From NCBI GenBank assembly GCA_963920635.1, contig OY987305.1:4875153-4939152 (forward strand): 64,000 nucleotides of DNA, in the 5' to 3' direction. This DNA is from Pseudeuparius sepicola. Taxonomy: Eukaryota; Arthropoda; Insecta; Coleoptera; Anthribidae. Below the pieces are notes generated by a model that did not search any database, was not told the DNA's origin, and saw only the letters and a program-made list of their open reading frames with translations. How positions within the stretch are numbered: position 1 is the stretch's first letter; each line of letters begins with the position of its first letter. Shown piece after piece: positions 1 through 13,000 of this stretch. Position numbers and translations under genes: made by a program.

Positions 1-2432
1 ACCATTTCAAAAACACGTTTACACTTTCAATAGCAGGCTGAAACTAACGATTTCGTAGTTACAAGCCAAAAACGGGGACCTTTTTGTGACAGTGACTTTT
101 TGTTACATATTTTAAAAAGATATAAGGTTTGGATTCGTATAACTTTTTTGTTTTGCTTCAGCTTTTACATTTGTGCCTTTTTTGTAAACTGATCGACACG
201 TCAATAAAAACTAGGTTATTTGGTCGTGTGTAGTAGATAAAAAACTTAATAGTGGCGGGCATTTGTGTAGAAATTACTACGCGTACAGTGGATTGTCAAC
301 TTTCCGTTTTTAGCCAATAATTCTGTCAAATCTCAACAGAATTCTAAAAACGATACATCACTGTATTAGCAATAAAAAGGGCTTTAAAATTATGTGCCAC
401 AATGGGGGTAGTTCCATTTGAAATTTTAAAGTTGGGGTTGCTCCGGATTAGGGGGAAGAACATATCGGGTTGGCTTGACTGTCAAAAAAGCTCCCCACAA
501 AAACAAAAATCGACGGCTCTCGGCGAATTTTTAAATATTGTTCTTTTTTTTCGAATTTTTGGGGGGGTTAAGTTTTCGTTGGGATACCCTGTATATATAT
601 TGTTCCAGTCATGTTCCTATATAAAAAATGAAGCAGCTCTAGCAGTTCCGTTTCTATTTCATACCGAAATCTTTAAGAAAAGTAATGTTCACTTAACCTA
701 CCCACACAGAAATCTAAACCTTGTATCATTACATATTTCAACCTTTTATTTTTATAATTTGAGGGGTCATACACCTGCAATAGGCGCACTAAAAACATTT
801 TACAACGATTTTTACAACAAAATTATCGTATAAAATAGGAATTCCAAACCTGTCTGAACGTACAGTCTCAAAAGCGCGGATTAATATTTTCTTGTACTTA
901 TAAAAATATATTTATATTTTTTAAATTCAATTCATTATTTTCTTCAAAGAAACACCCATGCCTTTTGCGTTGGCTTACTTAATAACAATCCAGACCTCTA
1001 CTATAGACGTTTGACCTTTTTATTTACTTGAACCCGGTGCTACTATTATTTTACAGCGACCCAAATTATTTCATGATGTAGACCGACATGTATAATATAA
1101 TGTATAGGTTTATTCACTAATTTCCTGTTGTAATCAAAAGAAGCTTGAGGAACGCGCGTGATTCAAAATTGAGGCAGTGACGTCAAGCTATATAACGAAT
1201 TCAAATTTCTCTCGCTATAAAATATCGTTTGATTTTTTTTGTATTTTTTTGTGAACATCTATTATTATAGGTATTATGTAGACAAAATCATTTTATAATG
1301 CATAATAATTATATTATTACTTATTTGGATTTTGTCTCAGAGATATAACCAAGAATAGAGGACAAAAGCATCAAAATGCACACGTTTGTAGTCAACCAAC
1401 ATCTTATGCAAATTTATCGAAGTAAACAAACATTATGGCCTTGTGTACAACGTTTACCTGTGATAGGTTATGTCCTGAGAAATATCAATTTGGCCACACA
1501 CCACACACTTTCTTTGTACCATTGTATACATAATCAGTCATATTATCCTAAATACCAATAAATAGTTATAAATTAACAAAAAACACTCGAAAACCCTAAA
1601 AATACACACGTAAACAATCCGAGAAAATGACACACTAGGGTAAACAAACAACACAAACAATGCAGAGAGACTGAATGCGGCGGCGTTGCCATGTTGGGCG
1701 ATTTGAAGTTGACGATTTTACTAAAGTGATAATTAGCATACTATAATTACAGCGCAATTTAGTTTTAGTTTAAAATTGTCACATACGAGGAATTAATTGC
1801 TACATATGTTAATTTAATGTAAAGACTTTGGCTCTTTTGTTCTTAGTCCCTCTATCCTTGGTAATTTCTCTGAGGATTTTTTCGTATCTTTCTCTCTACT
1901 TCTACCCGCTACTGCACTGGATCCCTACACCGCTTTAATCGATACCGCTTGTGAAAATAAAACTTCAAAAACGAATTAACTTTTTTTATTGCCCGGCAAA
2001 TGGCCGTGACGTATCGGCATTTGTAATAAGGGGTTACCGTGAAAATCTCTGCTTTTTCTCGGCCATTGTGCGAGAGAACGAAGATATTATGTTACCTTCC
2101 CAGAGGCAGCGTTCAGAATACCTACTCCAAACTGTTCAGTTTGTTACACCGAACTGTACGCCATCGTGGGGTTCCACTAGAAGAAGAAAATCTGAGGGGT
2201 ACAATAGGCGCGCGTCTATTCAAAGGAGCGGGCCATTGAAAAGGGAGCGTGGAGTGAGCTTTATTAGAAGTAGAAGAAAATGCCTTTCGCAAATCGGGGT
2301 AAATTTAGGCGTGAAACCCCCCTAAAAAGCGGAGGTCTGTTCACAACAATAAGTCGATTCATTTCGTGACAGATTTATATAAGACGCCGAAGCCCAAAGC
2401 TGTATACGTTGTCTCGAAAAACACCTTGTATA
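1..2432. other. Gene-free AT-rich stretch
   Basis: I see no supportable gene here. The longer open frames (402-833, 1951-2325) lack recognisable motifs. A TACCCTGTATA string near 585-595 looks like the right-hand end of a decayed TA-inserting element, with no matching left end found. From 1640 to 1700 the sequence is somewhat GC-richer without any coding signal. Confidence 0.5.
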
Positions 2433-4048
2433 CAGTGTCTTCCATAGGGGGAAATTTTTTATAGTAAGGGCAGAATGTAAAGGCGAAGTCGGCCATAAAA
2501 TCGAGAGAGATGGGCTATGCTTTTCCTACCTGCTCTCCCTTATGTTTTGGAGCGAGAGGTTTGACTTAAAGAACTGCAGGACCAACTTTTTATTGCTCTG
2601 TCCTTGTCTGATACATTATGTTAATAAAGATAATATATTCAAATGTGAGTACGCCTATAAAACAAGGCTGTAATTAAATATTTGGTTTATTTTGGTGATA
2701 GACTTCCTGTAATAACAATGCAGCGTGAAGTATTCAGTGCCCAAAGTAGAAAATTAATATTAAATGTGGTGAAATATTTGCAAGAAAAAAAGAGAACACA
2801 CGTGAAAATTTATCGGTACTTCAATGTCCATCGGAGGCGTTACAGATTAGTACAAGGACCATTTCACGAATTAGGCAAGAAGGCATATTAAAATGGTACA
2901 CACTAAAAGTAAAGCAGCCCCGAAAACTAAAGATTTGACAGAATCGGATAAAGGAGAAATAAGAAGTTTGATTTATGACATGACAACTAACAAGCAACAC
3001 TTAACTAGGGAAAAAATATGCGAAGAACTGGGAATTTTGAGCTGCAGCAAATCAACGTTAAGTGTAATTTTAAGGAATCTAAGCTGCCCTCTAGGCGTAG
3101 TGTTTTTAGACGAGACCTAGATTTTTCAACACGGGGCGAATATGAGAACTTGGCACGACAAAAATCCAAAATGTGTGTACAACAAAAAAGCGAATGATGG
3201 CAAAAGGTTTATAATTGTTCATGCCGGTAATAAGGACGGATTTATTGATGGCGCTGAGCTTATATTTTCAACTAAAAATAAAAGTGCAGACTACGAGACT
3301 ACCGCGATAATATGAACGCCGAAATGTTTGAAAAATGGTTGGAGGAGAAACTATTGCCGAAACTTGAAAACCCTTCTTTAATTGTAATGGACAATGCGAA
3401 ATACCATTCCAGGCTGTGTGAAAATGTGCCCAATACAGCCACAAAAAAGAAGAAATAATTAACTAGCTTCGAAATAAAAAAAAATATTTTCCCGAAAATT
3501 CCCTTAAATGTGAGTTGCTCCAGATCGTAAAAAATTATAAATCCAAGTTGCCTTATGCGTCTGACAATATAATTAATAAAATGGAACATCAAGTATCAAG
3601 TGTTAGTGTTGAGGCTTCCCCCATATCATTGTATATTTAAGTATTCTAGAAAAACACACATCTTATCGATATTTAGCAATAAAAAGTAAATAGAATAATA
3701 AAGCTGGTGATATAACACAGTTTTATGCAGTTACAAGTTTTTAAAATGTTCGCAAAGTTCGCAAAGTTCAAAATTATCAAAAAAGAAAGTATTTTAATAG
3801 AGCGTTCAAATTTGGTCCACCAGTGTAAAATTGAAAAAGAAACAACTTTTTGAAGTTTTAACAAACAAACCCATTTTCATAATTTTCAGGGATTTTATTT
3901 TTGAAATGTAATTTTTGACAGATAACGTAAGTCACGTGACCATGTTTGAGCGCGTCATTTTTCATATTTTTTAAAGAAAAAGGTAACCCGAAAAAAATCA
4001 ATAGTTAAAAATGGCCCCCCTACGGTGATAACTTTTTGGAGGACACTG
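2433..4048 (+). mobile_element. Degenerate Tc1/mariner-type DNA transposon
   Basis: The element is bounded by TA dinucleotides (2431-2432 and 4049-4050). Its ends are imperfect inverted repeats: the left end reads CAGTGTCTTCCATAGGGGG, and the right end read inward is CAGTGTCCTCC, followed after a small insertion by TAGGGGGG. Inside lies a broken transposase on the plus strand. The size of about 1.6 kb and the TA target are as expected for Tc1/mariner. Terminal similarity beyond about 30 bp is weak, so the element is old. Confidence 0.7.
2718..3640 (+). pseudogene. Tc1/mariner-like DDE transposase remnant
   Basis: The remnant is scattered over several frames. After an N-terminal stretch (MQREVFSAQSRK...), the frame shifts near 2885 within a helix-turn-helix-like segment (STISRIRQEG in another frame). 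It then reads through KQHLTREKICEELG to VVFLDET, where a TAG at 3118-3120 stands in place of the usual Trp of a DETW motif holding the first catalytic Asp. Beyond the stop the frame continues with GANMRTWHDKNP, GKRFIIVHAGN and MFEKWLEEKLLPKLENPSLIVMDNAKYHS in pieces; the second catalytic Asp is in VMDNA. Further stops and shifts follow, and the sequence ends near LRLPPYHC before the NP.E motif with the third acidic residue. It cannot make an enzyme. Assignment to Tc1/mariner is from motif order; the subfamily is not resolved. Confidence 0.75.
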
Positions 4049-4947
4049 TATATTATGTAAATCGTAATAGGCAAATTAGGAGTAGAACCGATTAGAACTT
4101 GTCAATATTTGTTTGATAGGCCTATTTGTCAGCCCGAATAAAATACCTCGGCTTAAATTTATTGCCCGTATAAATCAAAACACTTAGGTACCATTAACCT
4201 TGCCGGGAGAGGTTAACTACTCATATTTTGATCCTAAATTACCAAAACATTCGGGCAAAAACCGACCCGAAGTGAGCCATCAGCGTGACAATATGATTCC
4301 GCCAAAAATAAATGGAGTGTCCCTTCAAAAAAATTAATTGATAGGCTTTTTCTGCGTTCCCTTTTTTGCAGCTACATAATTATATAGAATAATTCGATCT
4401 AACTGAAAACAACGAAGACGATTTAAATAGCCGGTATTTAGAGTCACTGACACCCGAAAAATAGCGCGTCATCTTCCTATCGACCGCACAAAAACGTGTG
4501 AATGAAAAAGCGTTATCTGGGAGAAGCCGCTATTTATTTATTTTGATGTGTTCCCCTTCGTCGTTAACTTATTGCCCCTAAGAGTACATAACTAGAGCAC
4601 TTAAACGCGCCTATTATAAATCACTTATTTAATCGAGGGCCGTGAGGCTCACGCGAGCGTTTTCGCTTTCAGGGGACACGCAATCCGATACAGAATACAC
4701 CGTGCAATCTGCAAATATCAATTACTGCTAAATACGTCACTAATGGATATGGCGGAAAAATGATTTACGCCTAATAAAACGTGCAAAAATAATAGAAACG
4801 AAAATTTGGAATTTTAGGTTTTTTTTCAACTTTCTCTACAAGCTCGTCTATAATTATTAAGTATTATTTATCCCCGAAAGATAAGATCCCTCGTTCGCTG
4901 ATCTCGTTTTTACAAGCTTTTATTTAACTTGCCCTGTTAGTATGTGC

Positions 4948-5384
4948 AGATCATACAAAATTTGAAGGCGGAGAATTCTAGGAAGTAGTTTGTAAATAAT
5001 ACCCAGAAAACCCACCTGCACTGGCTCATTTCACACAGCAGCAACAATTGGAAAATACTGTGTTAGGTTATCAAAACCGCAGACAAGTACTTACAAAATG
5101 AAATTAATATAGACATAATCACAGAACAGCTGTTAGTTAGTGATGTTAGATTGACAAATATTACCTATTGTAATGGTAAATTATTATACTTAATAGTTGT
5201 GTAAGATAATATATATATTATTTATTGCTAATAATTATTTAAATCACTTTTTAATAAAATTCATCACTCGTAATTTATTTCTGTGCAATCACTCTCCAAG
5301 CACGCCACTGAAATCTGTATTAATATTTACGATTTCCTACAAATCTATTCTAGGAATTCTCCGCCTTCAAATTTTGTATGATCT
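4948..5384. mobile_element. 437-bp non-autonomous element with 8-bp target duplication
   Basis: The terminal inverted repeats are about 33 bp, nearly perfect and begin AGATCATACAAAATTTGAAG. They are flanked by the perfect direct repeat GTATGTGC at 4940-4947 and 5385-5392. The paralogous repeat copy at 59.39 kb has the same flank without the insertion (GTATATGTGTGGGTCG), which serves as an empty site. An 8-bp duplication fits hAT or P superfamily elements. There is no coding sequence inside, so the superfamily stays open. Confidence 0.75.
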
Positions 5385-5512
5385 GTATGTGCGGGTCGAA
5401 TCTTGCAAGCTGAATTAGAACCACTTCCTGACATCCAATTGAGCTGAAATTTTGCATACACCTTAGTTCCGGTGGCAATACAATATGCAAAACTCAATAT
5501 TGTAATACTTTC

Positions 5513-5965
5513 AAAATGGCCGCCGCTCCAAGATGGCGGATGATGTATTTTTTGTCAACCCCCTTAATATGGGTATCAAATGAAAGGGCTCGAAGAGTAG
5601 AAAACGAAAAAGTTAGTGACATCACACTAAATTCAATAGGGACGCCGCTCCAAGATGGCGGATGATGTATTTTTTTTGTCAACCTCCTTAATATGGGTAT
5701 CAAATGAAAGGGCTTGAAAAGTAGAAAACGAAAAAGTTAGTGATATTACACTAAATTCAATATGGCCGCCGCTCCAAGATGGCGGATTACATTTTCTTTT
5801 CAACCCCCTCAATATGGGTATCAAATGAAAGGGCTTGAAGAGTAGAAAACGAAAAAGTTAGTGACATCACACTAAATTCAATATGGCTGCCGCTCCAAGA
5901 TGGGTATAAAATCAAAAATGAAACATGGGTATGAAATGAAAGGGCTCGACTGGTAGAAAACAATA
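5513..5965 (+). repeat. Tandem array of ~120-bp units
   Basis: There are about four units with period 120-125 bp, each starting with ATGGCCGCCGCTCCAAGATG and containing TATGGGTATCAAATGAAAGG and AGTAGAAAAC. The fourth unit is rearranged and degenerate. Spurious open frames cross the array on the minus strand because the unit length is near a multiple of three. The same satellite recurs at 59524-59830. Confidence 0.85.
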
Positions 5966-5992
5966 AGATGAATGACTTCATACTTCATACGA

Positions 5993-8644
5993 AATTGAAT
6001 TATCTTAACGAAAACCTAAACTTATTTTATTCGTTTTAGTAGGTACATGGCTTAAATAAAAGCTTGTTTTTAAGAAGGTTTTTTTTATTTTCAATTTTAT
6101 TAAACTTGACCAATCAAGGAAAAAAATCTTCGATAAAAAAAGTAAACAAGCAATAAGTAGGCAGCAAAAAAAACACAAAACGTCATTTGAAATTGACGCT
6201 ATTTTCAGAACTATAGTAAAATCGGGCAACTCTTACGCCTGGAGTAAACAAGAGCACGTGGGTTGAAATATCTGCCATAGCCGCACGGAGGTACGACCTT
6301 TATTTAATTTTAGTCCTACAATTGTGTACATCAAAATATTTCAGACAAGAATTATTGGCTTAATTAAAATGGTTCAAAACATCGATAAAATTATTTGTGG
6401 CAGTGTCTAAATAGCTGAAAACAACAAGATAAAACCGAATATCTACACTTCTGCGATCGAGCACGTCCCTGTTGCCAAGTCGGGTGAAATTTTATAGCCT
6501 ACCGACCAATCGAGGATCGTCATTGAACACGTGGTTTTATTTACATCAGGCGTACGAATTGCTCGATTTTAGTATAGTCCGATTTTGTCAAAATGAAGTA
6601 AAAGTAATAAATAATACATTATAAAAAAACACGTAAAACTCACCCCTAAAAACTACAGACACTGGTCGAGCGCTTTTAAAAGTCAACCGACTAGAAACAG
6701 TCCATCAATGTCGACTTACGCGACAGATACTCATGATTTATAGTGTGTAGTGCCAAATCTAAGCGCAATATCCAATTTATAAAACAAATAACCTAAGCCG
6801 TAACGTAAACTAATATATCACTGTACGGAAATGGCAAAACTCCGTTTGATAAACCTTTTACACCCCTTCATAACCACATCAGATGAGTGGAGGATGAGCT
6901 GTTCGGTACGCGAACAGTTCATATTGCTCTTGAGCGACGCAATTTACCTTCATTTTAGGAGGTACCCACCGTGATATGGTGCCGTTGGAAGCGCCTTTTT
7001 TATCCTGACCAAAGTATACCTGCGCTGCGTAGGTTTTAGAATTCATTAAAATAACCCAGAAGCTGGTAAATTTTTAAGAGGGCATTAAACAAGGTTCATA
7101 GCGGCAAAGAGGACATGAAATTCCAATTAAAGAACACCTTTAATAATGAGTCTCAACGGATTTATAGCAGGCCATGATTATTATGTCAAACGGTTGGATT
7201 CTTCAGCACGCGAGTTGCCTGTTCAAATCGTTTTTGTCACAAAATTCTTACCTCGAGATCAAAGTGTCTGCTACAGTTTTTCACCTTTATGTACCGTTAT
7301 CTAATGTTAGCAAAACGCCGAACAAAACAATACAAATAACAAAATCAAACACAATGCAAACGCAAAGGTGGCTCTGAGACTGGTTGCTAAGATACGTCGT
7401 TTCGTTGCTAGGCACGCTGCCCTGACGACAATAGCCTTGATGTTTTTAGAAGCTCCCAATTGATCATTTTCGAACGTGACTTTGACAGGTCGCCCATATT
7501 ATCTTATAAAAATAACTAATTTACCACTTCAAAAGTTTGGGGATTTTATGTTATAGGGAAACAAACATTTTAGTGTTTTGCATTTGTTTTAATATTAATT
7601 TGTGCAATTTTTCGTGTTTTCTATTGATGAAGATGTAAGTACAGATATGAAGCAAAATTGAAAGTTGTTGGTATTAATCCGTAGGTGCTTGAAGCGACAG
7701 ATTTTGGCAAAATTTGTATTCGTCATCCGATTTTAGCCGGGATTTTTTCTAAAATAGACCACAAAAAACTCTTTACGTTAGTGCAAAATTAAGAAAATCA
7801 TATGGCGATTTTTTTATTTAAAATCTGACACCACAGCGTTAATTAGGACACACCAAAACTCCCATATACCAAATTTGAACAAAAAATATACAGGTAGTTC
7901 CATTCTACACAGTACCAAAGTTTAGCAAAATAGGAATTTTAAAGGCATCTCGCAAGTGCCCAATGGAATTACTTCGAAACAGTTGGATGATGAACAGGAC
8001 GTGCAAAGATCCAATAAAAAATATACAAGGTGTTCTTCTCTGTACCAACTCAAAATGCTGAATTTTTAAACTTTATACAGGTCATATGAAAATGACCAAT
8101 TGTTAGTAGTTCGCGTCTTATTTTTATTGGACTAAATTATCGGTAATAAATATTAAAGGACAAGAACAAATTTGGTTGAAGGTGTTCCAGTGACAAAATC
8201 TACATCACAATACCGGATATATATTATGTTGCTATTGATTGCCATCCAAAAATTGTTGCCTACGCTTTAGAGTAAGTAAGTCTCGAAATGCTTTTATTCT
8301 GGACAATCGGATTCAGATTGGACCGTATTAGAATCACAATGGATTTGATTTAGATTGCATGGATAGCATTTTTTTTATAAATAGATTTTTTTTTGTTACG
8401 ATTACCTACAAATGTTTTAATAATGAATAATAGATGCAGGGTGTGAATTTTACTGAAAAATACACCATTTCGTCATTTTCTATCTAATACAGGGTGCCCG
8501 AACATTGGGTAGGTTGGAGCCAACGATATACAGGGTGCCCAATTTAGATGGAGTAATAGACATAACTTTTTAAATACACCTTGTATAAAAAATGTTTAAG
8601 ATAAGAGTTTTTCAGTTGATCTATCTGCATATTTTAGTGATCTT
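5993..8644. other. Non-coding stretch with repeat fragments
   Basis: No gene is supportable here. 5994-6100 is present in reverse orientation at about 59840-59955, so it belongs to a further dispersed repeat. 7640-7945 is related, in inverted orientation, to 48960-49330. Isolated element-end motifs (ACAGGGTGCCC) occur near 8490 and 8532. The rest (6230-7640) shows nothing recognisable. Confidence 0.5.
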
Positions 8645-10083
8645 GAATTAGATATTTTGAAAAGAGTGATTTTTTTGCTATTTCATCAGATCTCTGATTT
8701 CTGATTATACAGAAAAACTGTAGAGACAAAAATTGTAAAAAGAGTGATTTTTTTGCTATTTCATCAGATCTCTGAAGCTCCGTTATTTCTGATTATACAG
8801 AAAAACTGTAGAGACAAAAATTGTAGATAATTTTGGGCTTAATAAGATAATCTAATCCAATATTTTATGCTGTTTGGGATTTTTGAGATATGCCATAAAC
8901 TTGTGTTTTCTTAAATGTAAATCATAGTTGGCTGTGGCCTTACAAAATCGGCCATTTTTTGAGCTTTCCAAAGATATAATACCCGGCATAGTTATTATAA
9001 AAAATAAAAGAGCTATGGCTAATTTTCTGTTTTTTTTTAATTTTCACATAGTCAGCAATGGAATATTTTCATAATTACGTTATATTTTTAATTAGGTACT
9101 TATAATTACTTGAAACTTTATAATATTTTGTTTTTAGCTGGTAACCAAATGTAACAAAATAAAAAACTCAAATTCAAATTATTATTTTAAAAGGTTACAT
9201 TTTAAAATAAAAAAGATGTTCAAACAATCCACCATTATTATTTATGCAAATATTGCATCTTTTTTAAACTGAATTTGTCGCCTTTCTTAGAGAGCGCCTG
9301 TCAATACTGGCAATTGCTTCTGAAACAACTGCTCTTAATTCAACAATTACTTTATTTTGTACTGTTCCCCACAAAAAGAAATCCAAAACAGACAAATCGA
9401 GGGATGGAGGCTGCCAGAAAATAGGTCTATTTCCTATTTCTCCCTATCCAACTATTTGGATAGAGCTGATCTAGGTAATTTCTTACGGGCAAATAATTAT
9501 GTGGTGGAGCTCCATCATGATAATTTTTGTTTTATTTTGTTACATTTCGTTAATAAAATATTTGAAAGTTTGATGTCTTACTATAAAATAGAACGTAATT
9601 ATGAAAATATTCCATGGCTGACTATGTGAAAATTTAAAAAAATCAAAAAATTAGCCATAGATATTTTATTTTTTATAATAACTATGCCGAGTATTATATT
9701 TTTGGAAAGCTAAAAAAATAGCAGATTTGAGAAGGTCCCAGCCAACTATGATTTACATTTAAAAAAACACAAGTTTATGTCATATCTCAAAAAGCACTAA
9801 CAACATGGAAAATTGGATAGATTATTTTATTAAGCCCAAAATTATCTACGATTTTTGTCTCCACAGTTTTTCTGTATAATCAGAAATAACGGAGCTACAG
9901 AGATCTGATGAAATAGCAAAAAATCACTCTTCAAAATATCTAGTGAGCCACGAACTTTTTTAAAAATCCAAAAGGGGCATTAGATCGAGTATTCAAAACT
10001 GCAATTCTTTCCCCATTTAACCTTTGTTCTAGCTCTGCTAGTTTCCGAGATCCCCATAGTGGTCATCGAAAAAACTCCCCCTG
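8645..10083 (-). mobile_element. Decayed long-TIR mariner-like element, copy 1
   Basis: This element is a relative of 36743-38286. The right end is CCCCTGTA at 10083, and the terminal region reads as in the sister copy (CCCCATAGTGG, TCTAGCTCTGCTAG). The left terminal part has been replaced by other sequence, so only the inner part of that inverted repeat remains, from about AGATATTTTGAAAAGAG. An ~80-bp stretch of it is tandemly duplicated at 8660-8825. On the minus strand near 9355-9415, codons for PPSLDLSVLDFFLWGTVQNK can be read. This is the C-terminal PD...LDFFLWG block of a DUF4817-type mariner transposase, holding the third catalytic Asp. The rest of the transposase is missing. Confidence 0.75.
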
Positions 10084-13000
10084 TATATATTATATATATC
10101 GTTGGTTGGAGCAAGGTGAATGGCGAATTCCTTATTTTTTATGAATTAAAATGAATTATAATCATAAATTAAAAGAAATATTTCTCTTCAACCTAAGAAA
10201 TAACGTATTAACTTAAAAAGCATGTTCCCTAAGCCCTTTTTAACAGTCGCAAAGGGTCGTATCTTTCGTTTGGGAGTCGCGGGTTTTCGGAAATCACCCA
10301 TTGAAGTGTCATTAGGGTCGCCTCATTGGAAATTCGCGTCGAGTATGGCAGTTACGTCCACGTGGCTCTAACAGACACGTGTTACAGTTTTATGGGACCA
10401 TTTGCATGTGCCCTGCGAATGGGCCCATCCGTCAGACCCGCAAACACGAGCAGGGTGCTGCCAACCCCAAAAAACGTTAAACTCCTCGGTATTTTAAAAT
10501 TGTAGCAACAATTTCCATTACTAGGAACGTGCCAAAGAAATTGGCTTCCTCAATTTAGCAGATTGTCGGTCTAACACCAAGTGCGCGAGACTATAAGTGT
10601 TGCGGTTTGAATTGCGAACAAACTTAGCGCTATTATTTATACAGTGCGTATCGTTTGAATCGAAAGTTATATAATGTGTAGCCACGTACCAAGCCCTTCG
10701 GTTGAAAACGCGTCCGAGTATTCTGCTTTTAGTTGGATTCAACGAAAAAAGTAGTATCGCCAAGTTAGAAAAATAGTGGTCCCGCTGCCTTCACATAGAT
10801 AGACATCGGTGACAAAAACGCATCCTTTGCCATTGGCGACTCGTCGGAGATATAGTTTGGAAAACAAAATTCAGGAATTTTATTTATTTTTTTTAAATAT
10901 ACGGGGTGTTTCATTAAGTTTCTTCAGTTATGTGGTCACGAAAAATCGCTGGAAATTATTTTTAAGTTCGTAGGTCGGCCGCTAGGGGGCGTATTCGCAT
11001 CAGTAAATTCGAAAAATGAGTTTTCTCAAAAAAATTACTGAGAAAGGTATATCAAAAATAATTTTATTGCACTCTTCAGCAAATTCTGAACAATTTTCGT
11101 TAAGGATTTTTTGCTCTAGATCTTCAAATAAAGGTGAAACTGGTGGATAAACCTTGACTTGAAAAAATGCTGCCAACTCCGGTTTGGCTTAACCGAATTG
11201 GTCGAATTTGGGCTTGTTGAAGAGAGATTTCCTTCTTCTATCAAATGATTGTCCAGTAAGGTCATTTCGAATTTCGTGGTCACCGCTAGAGGACGCAGTT
11301 TAAATATTTAAAATTTACCTTTTATTACAATTTTCTCCGAAATTTAAATAAATAAATAATATCTCATTAAAATTGTAGAATGTTAGGTGTTAGTGTCATT
11401 TTAGTTATTACTGAAATTCAGATGTACAATATTTTTATTTTGATAATTTCAGTAAAATCTCAAATAGTTTCCAACGTTGTAGAATTTTAATATGGCTTTA
11501 CCTTGGCTTCTTTCTTCTTGTAACGAATAAAATTTAACAATTAAATATTTCATAAACTTAAAAGATAATATTATAAACTTTTATACCGTTTATAAACTTT
11601 TATACCGTTTAAAAAACCTATATGTTTGGTTTGCTTCGATTATAAGAAATGCCCTGTAGATTAATAGTATGGGTAATAAAAAACTGTTTATAATGAGCTA
11701 CAGCTTTTGTTTGAAAAGTTTTTTATCTCAAAATCTTACAAACAAGAGTTAAGGAGGGTGTAGGATTGTTCCGTAGTACGCCCTGTAGATTTAAAATGGC
11801 AAAACAACTCTGTAAGATATTACGATACTTGTAAGAAAATTAATTTCTCGTTTTTATTTTTGGAAATAATCTTAGAATTGTCTACTACGGAAAAAACGTT
11901 GATTTTTCAAAATTTGTTTATAGCCTATAATTTGCTTCAAAACAAAAAATTTCTGTCTACAATTTGCAATAAAAAAATTCAATTTGAGCCTACAAATAAA
12001 GTCTTCAATGAGCAGCTCTACCAGACTAAAATATAGTTGAATCACCCTGTATAGTATACTGGGCTTGCGTAAAATATCTCATAATTAAATAAATTTTGTG
12101 CCAGTTAATAAATAAGCAAAATTATTTTTTTTTGCAAAAACAGTTTGTTTTAGATTTTTGAAAATGGATAGTAATTATGACGTTAGATAAAAATGCACTG
12201 AAATATATTTTTTAATTTTTTGACGAGTCGCCGCTGTTTTGGCCAGTCTTGAGTAATTGATTGTCGCATTATCTAGAATGATTTGTAATTAATATTGGGT
12301 GCATGCCATTTTACAGGAATGCCTTTGATCTATCACTAATTTATTACTATGCAATTACCACAACGAAAATGGAAACTAGCGCTGATTTTTTATCGTTTCA
12401 TAAGTTATGAGATTCGTTTTTATAGAACTTAAGTGAACTTAACCTCAAAGTATATTTATCGAAAATGCAAAAATCATCATCAATCATTTGTTGTTCTGCC
12501 TCCACATTAATTTAGCCTTCGGTAAAATGTTCTGTCGAGAAGTACCTGCATTCATTAGCTTGACGTTACTGCCCTAGTTGGGAAGCGCACGCGTGTCCCT
12601 CAAGCTACTGTCCTTTGTGCATATTACCACAGTAGTCAAAATAAAATATTTTACAATATGAGCTTACAAGTAAACCTTAAGAAATAAACAGTGTCACTGA
12701 AGCAAAAAATTTGCTTGTTAGTAACCATGTATCAAATAGAGAATTCGAGTTTTTTACAACTAACTGTTCTATCTATTAAAACTGAAGTTATAACTTTGGT
12801 TATGTTGGCACCCTATAGTATAGTTAAATCTAAAAGTGTCACTGATCCGATTATAAGATTATGTGTCTGACTTAAGTGTCTTATCGTAAGGGAGCTGCTT
12901 CGTGCCTATAATGAAAGATAAACAAAAGGAAATTATAATAAACATAACCTAGGTATATCGAACAAAGGTAATTTAACTGTTAAGGATCTATTTATGTCAA

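Larger units (their letters stand above)
4908..5992 (+). repeat. Dispersed repeat carrying a satellite array, copy 1
   Basis: This copy is collinear with the second copy starting at 59358. Both begin TTTTTACAAGCTTT, continue through GTCGAATCTTGCAAGCTG and GAGCTGAAATTTTGCATACACC, and lead into the same ~120-bp tandem repeats. Copy 1 is interrupted by the insertion at 4948-5384. The class of the repeat is not clear: it has no coding capacity and no obvious inverted ends. A central tandem array recalls some Helitron-derived or satellite-bearing non-autonomous elements, but no diagnostic end is visible. Confidence 0.7.

Noticed and set aside
402..833. 143-codon open frame
   Set aside because: It crosses a TACCCTGTA element-end motif, has no domain or composition bias, and lies in AT-rich repeat-like DNA.
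1951..2325. 124-codon open frame
   Set aside because: No recognisable motif, no start context, overlapped by another frame; looks like chance.
5494..5981. Three overlapping minus-strand frames with repeated FSVMSLTFSFST
   Set aside because: Translation of the ~120-bp satellite, not a repetitive protein gene.
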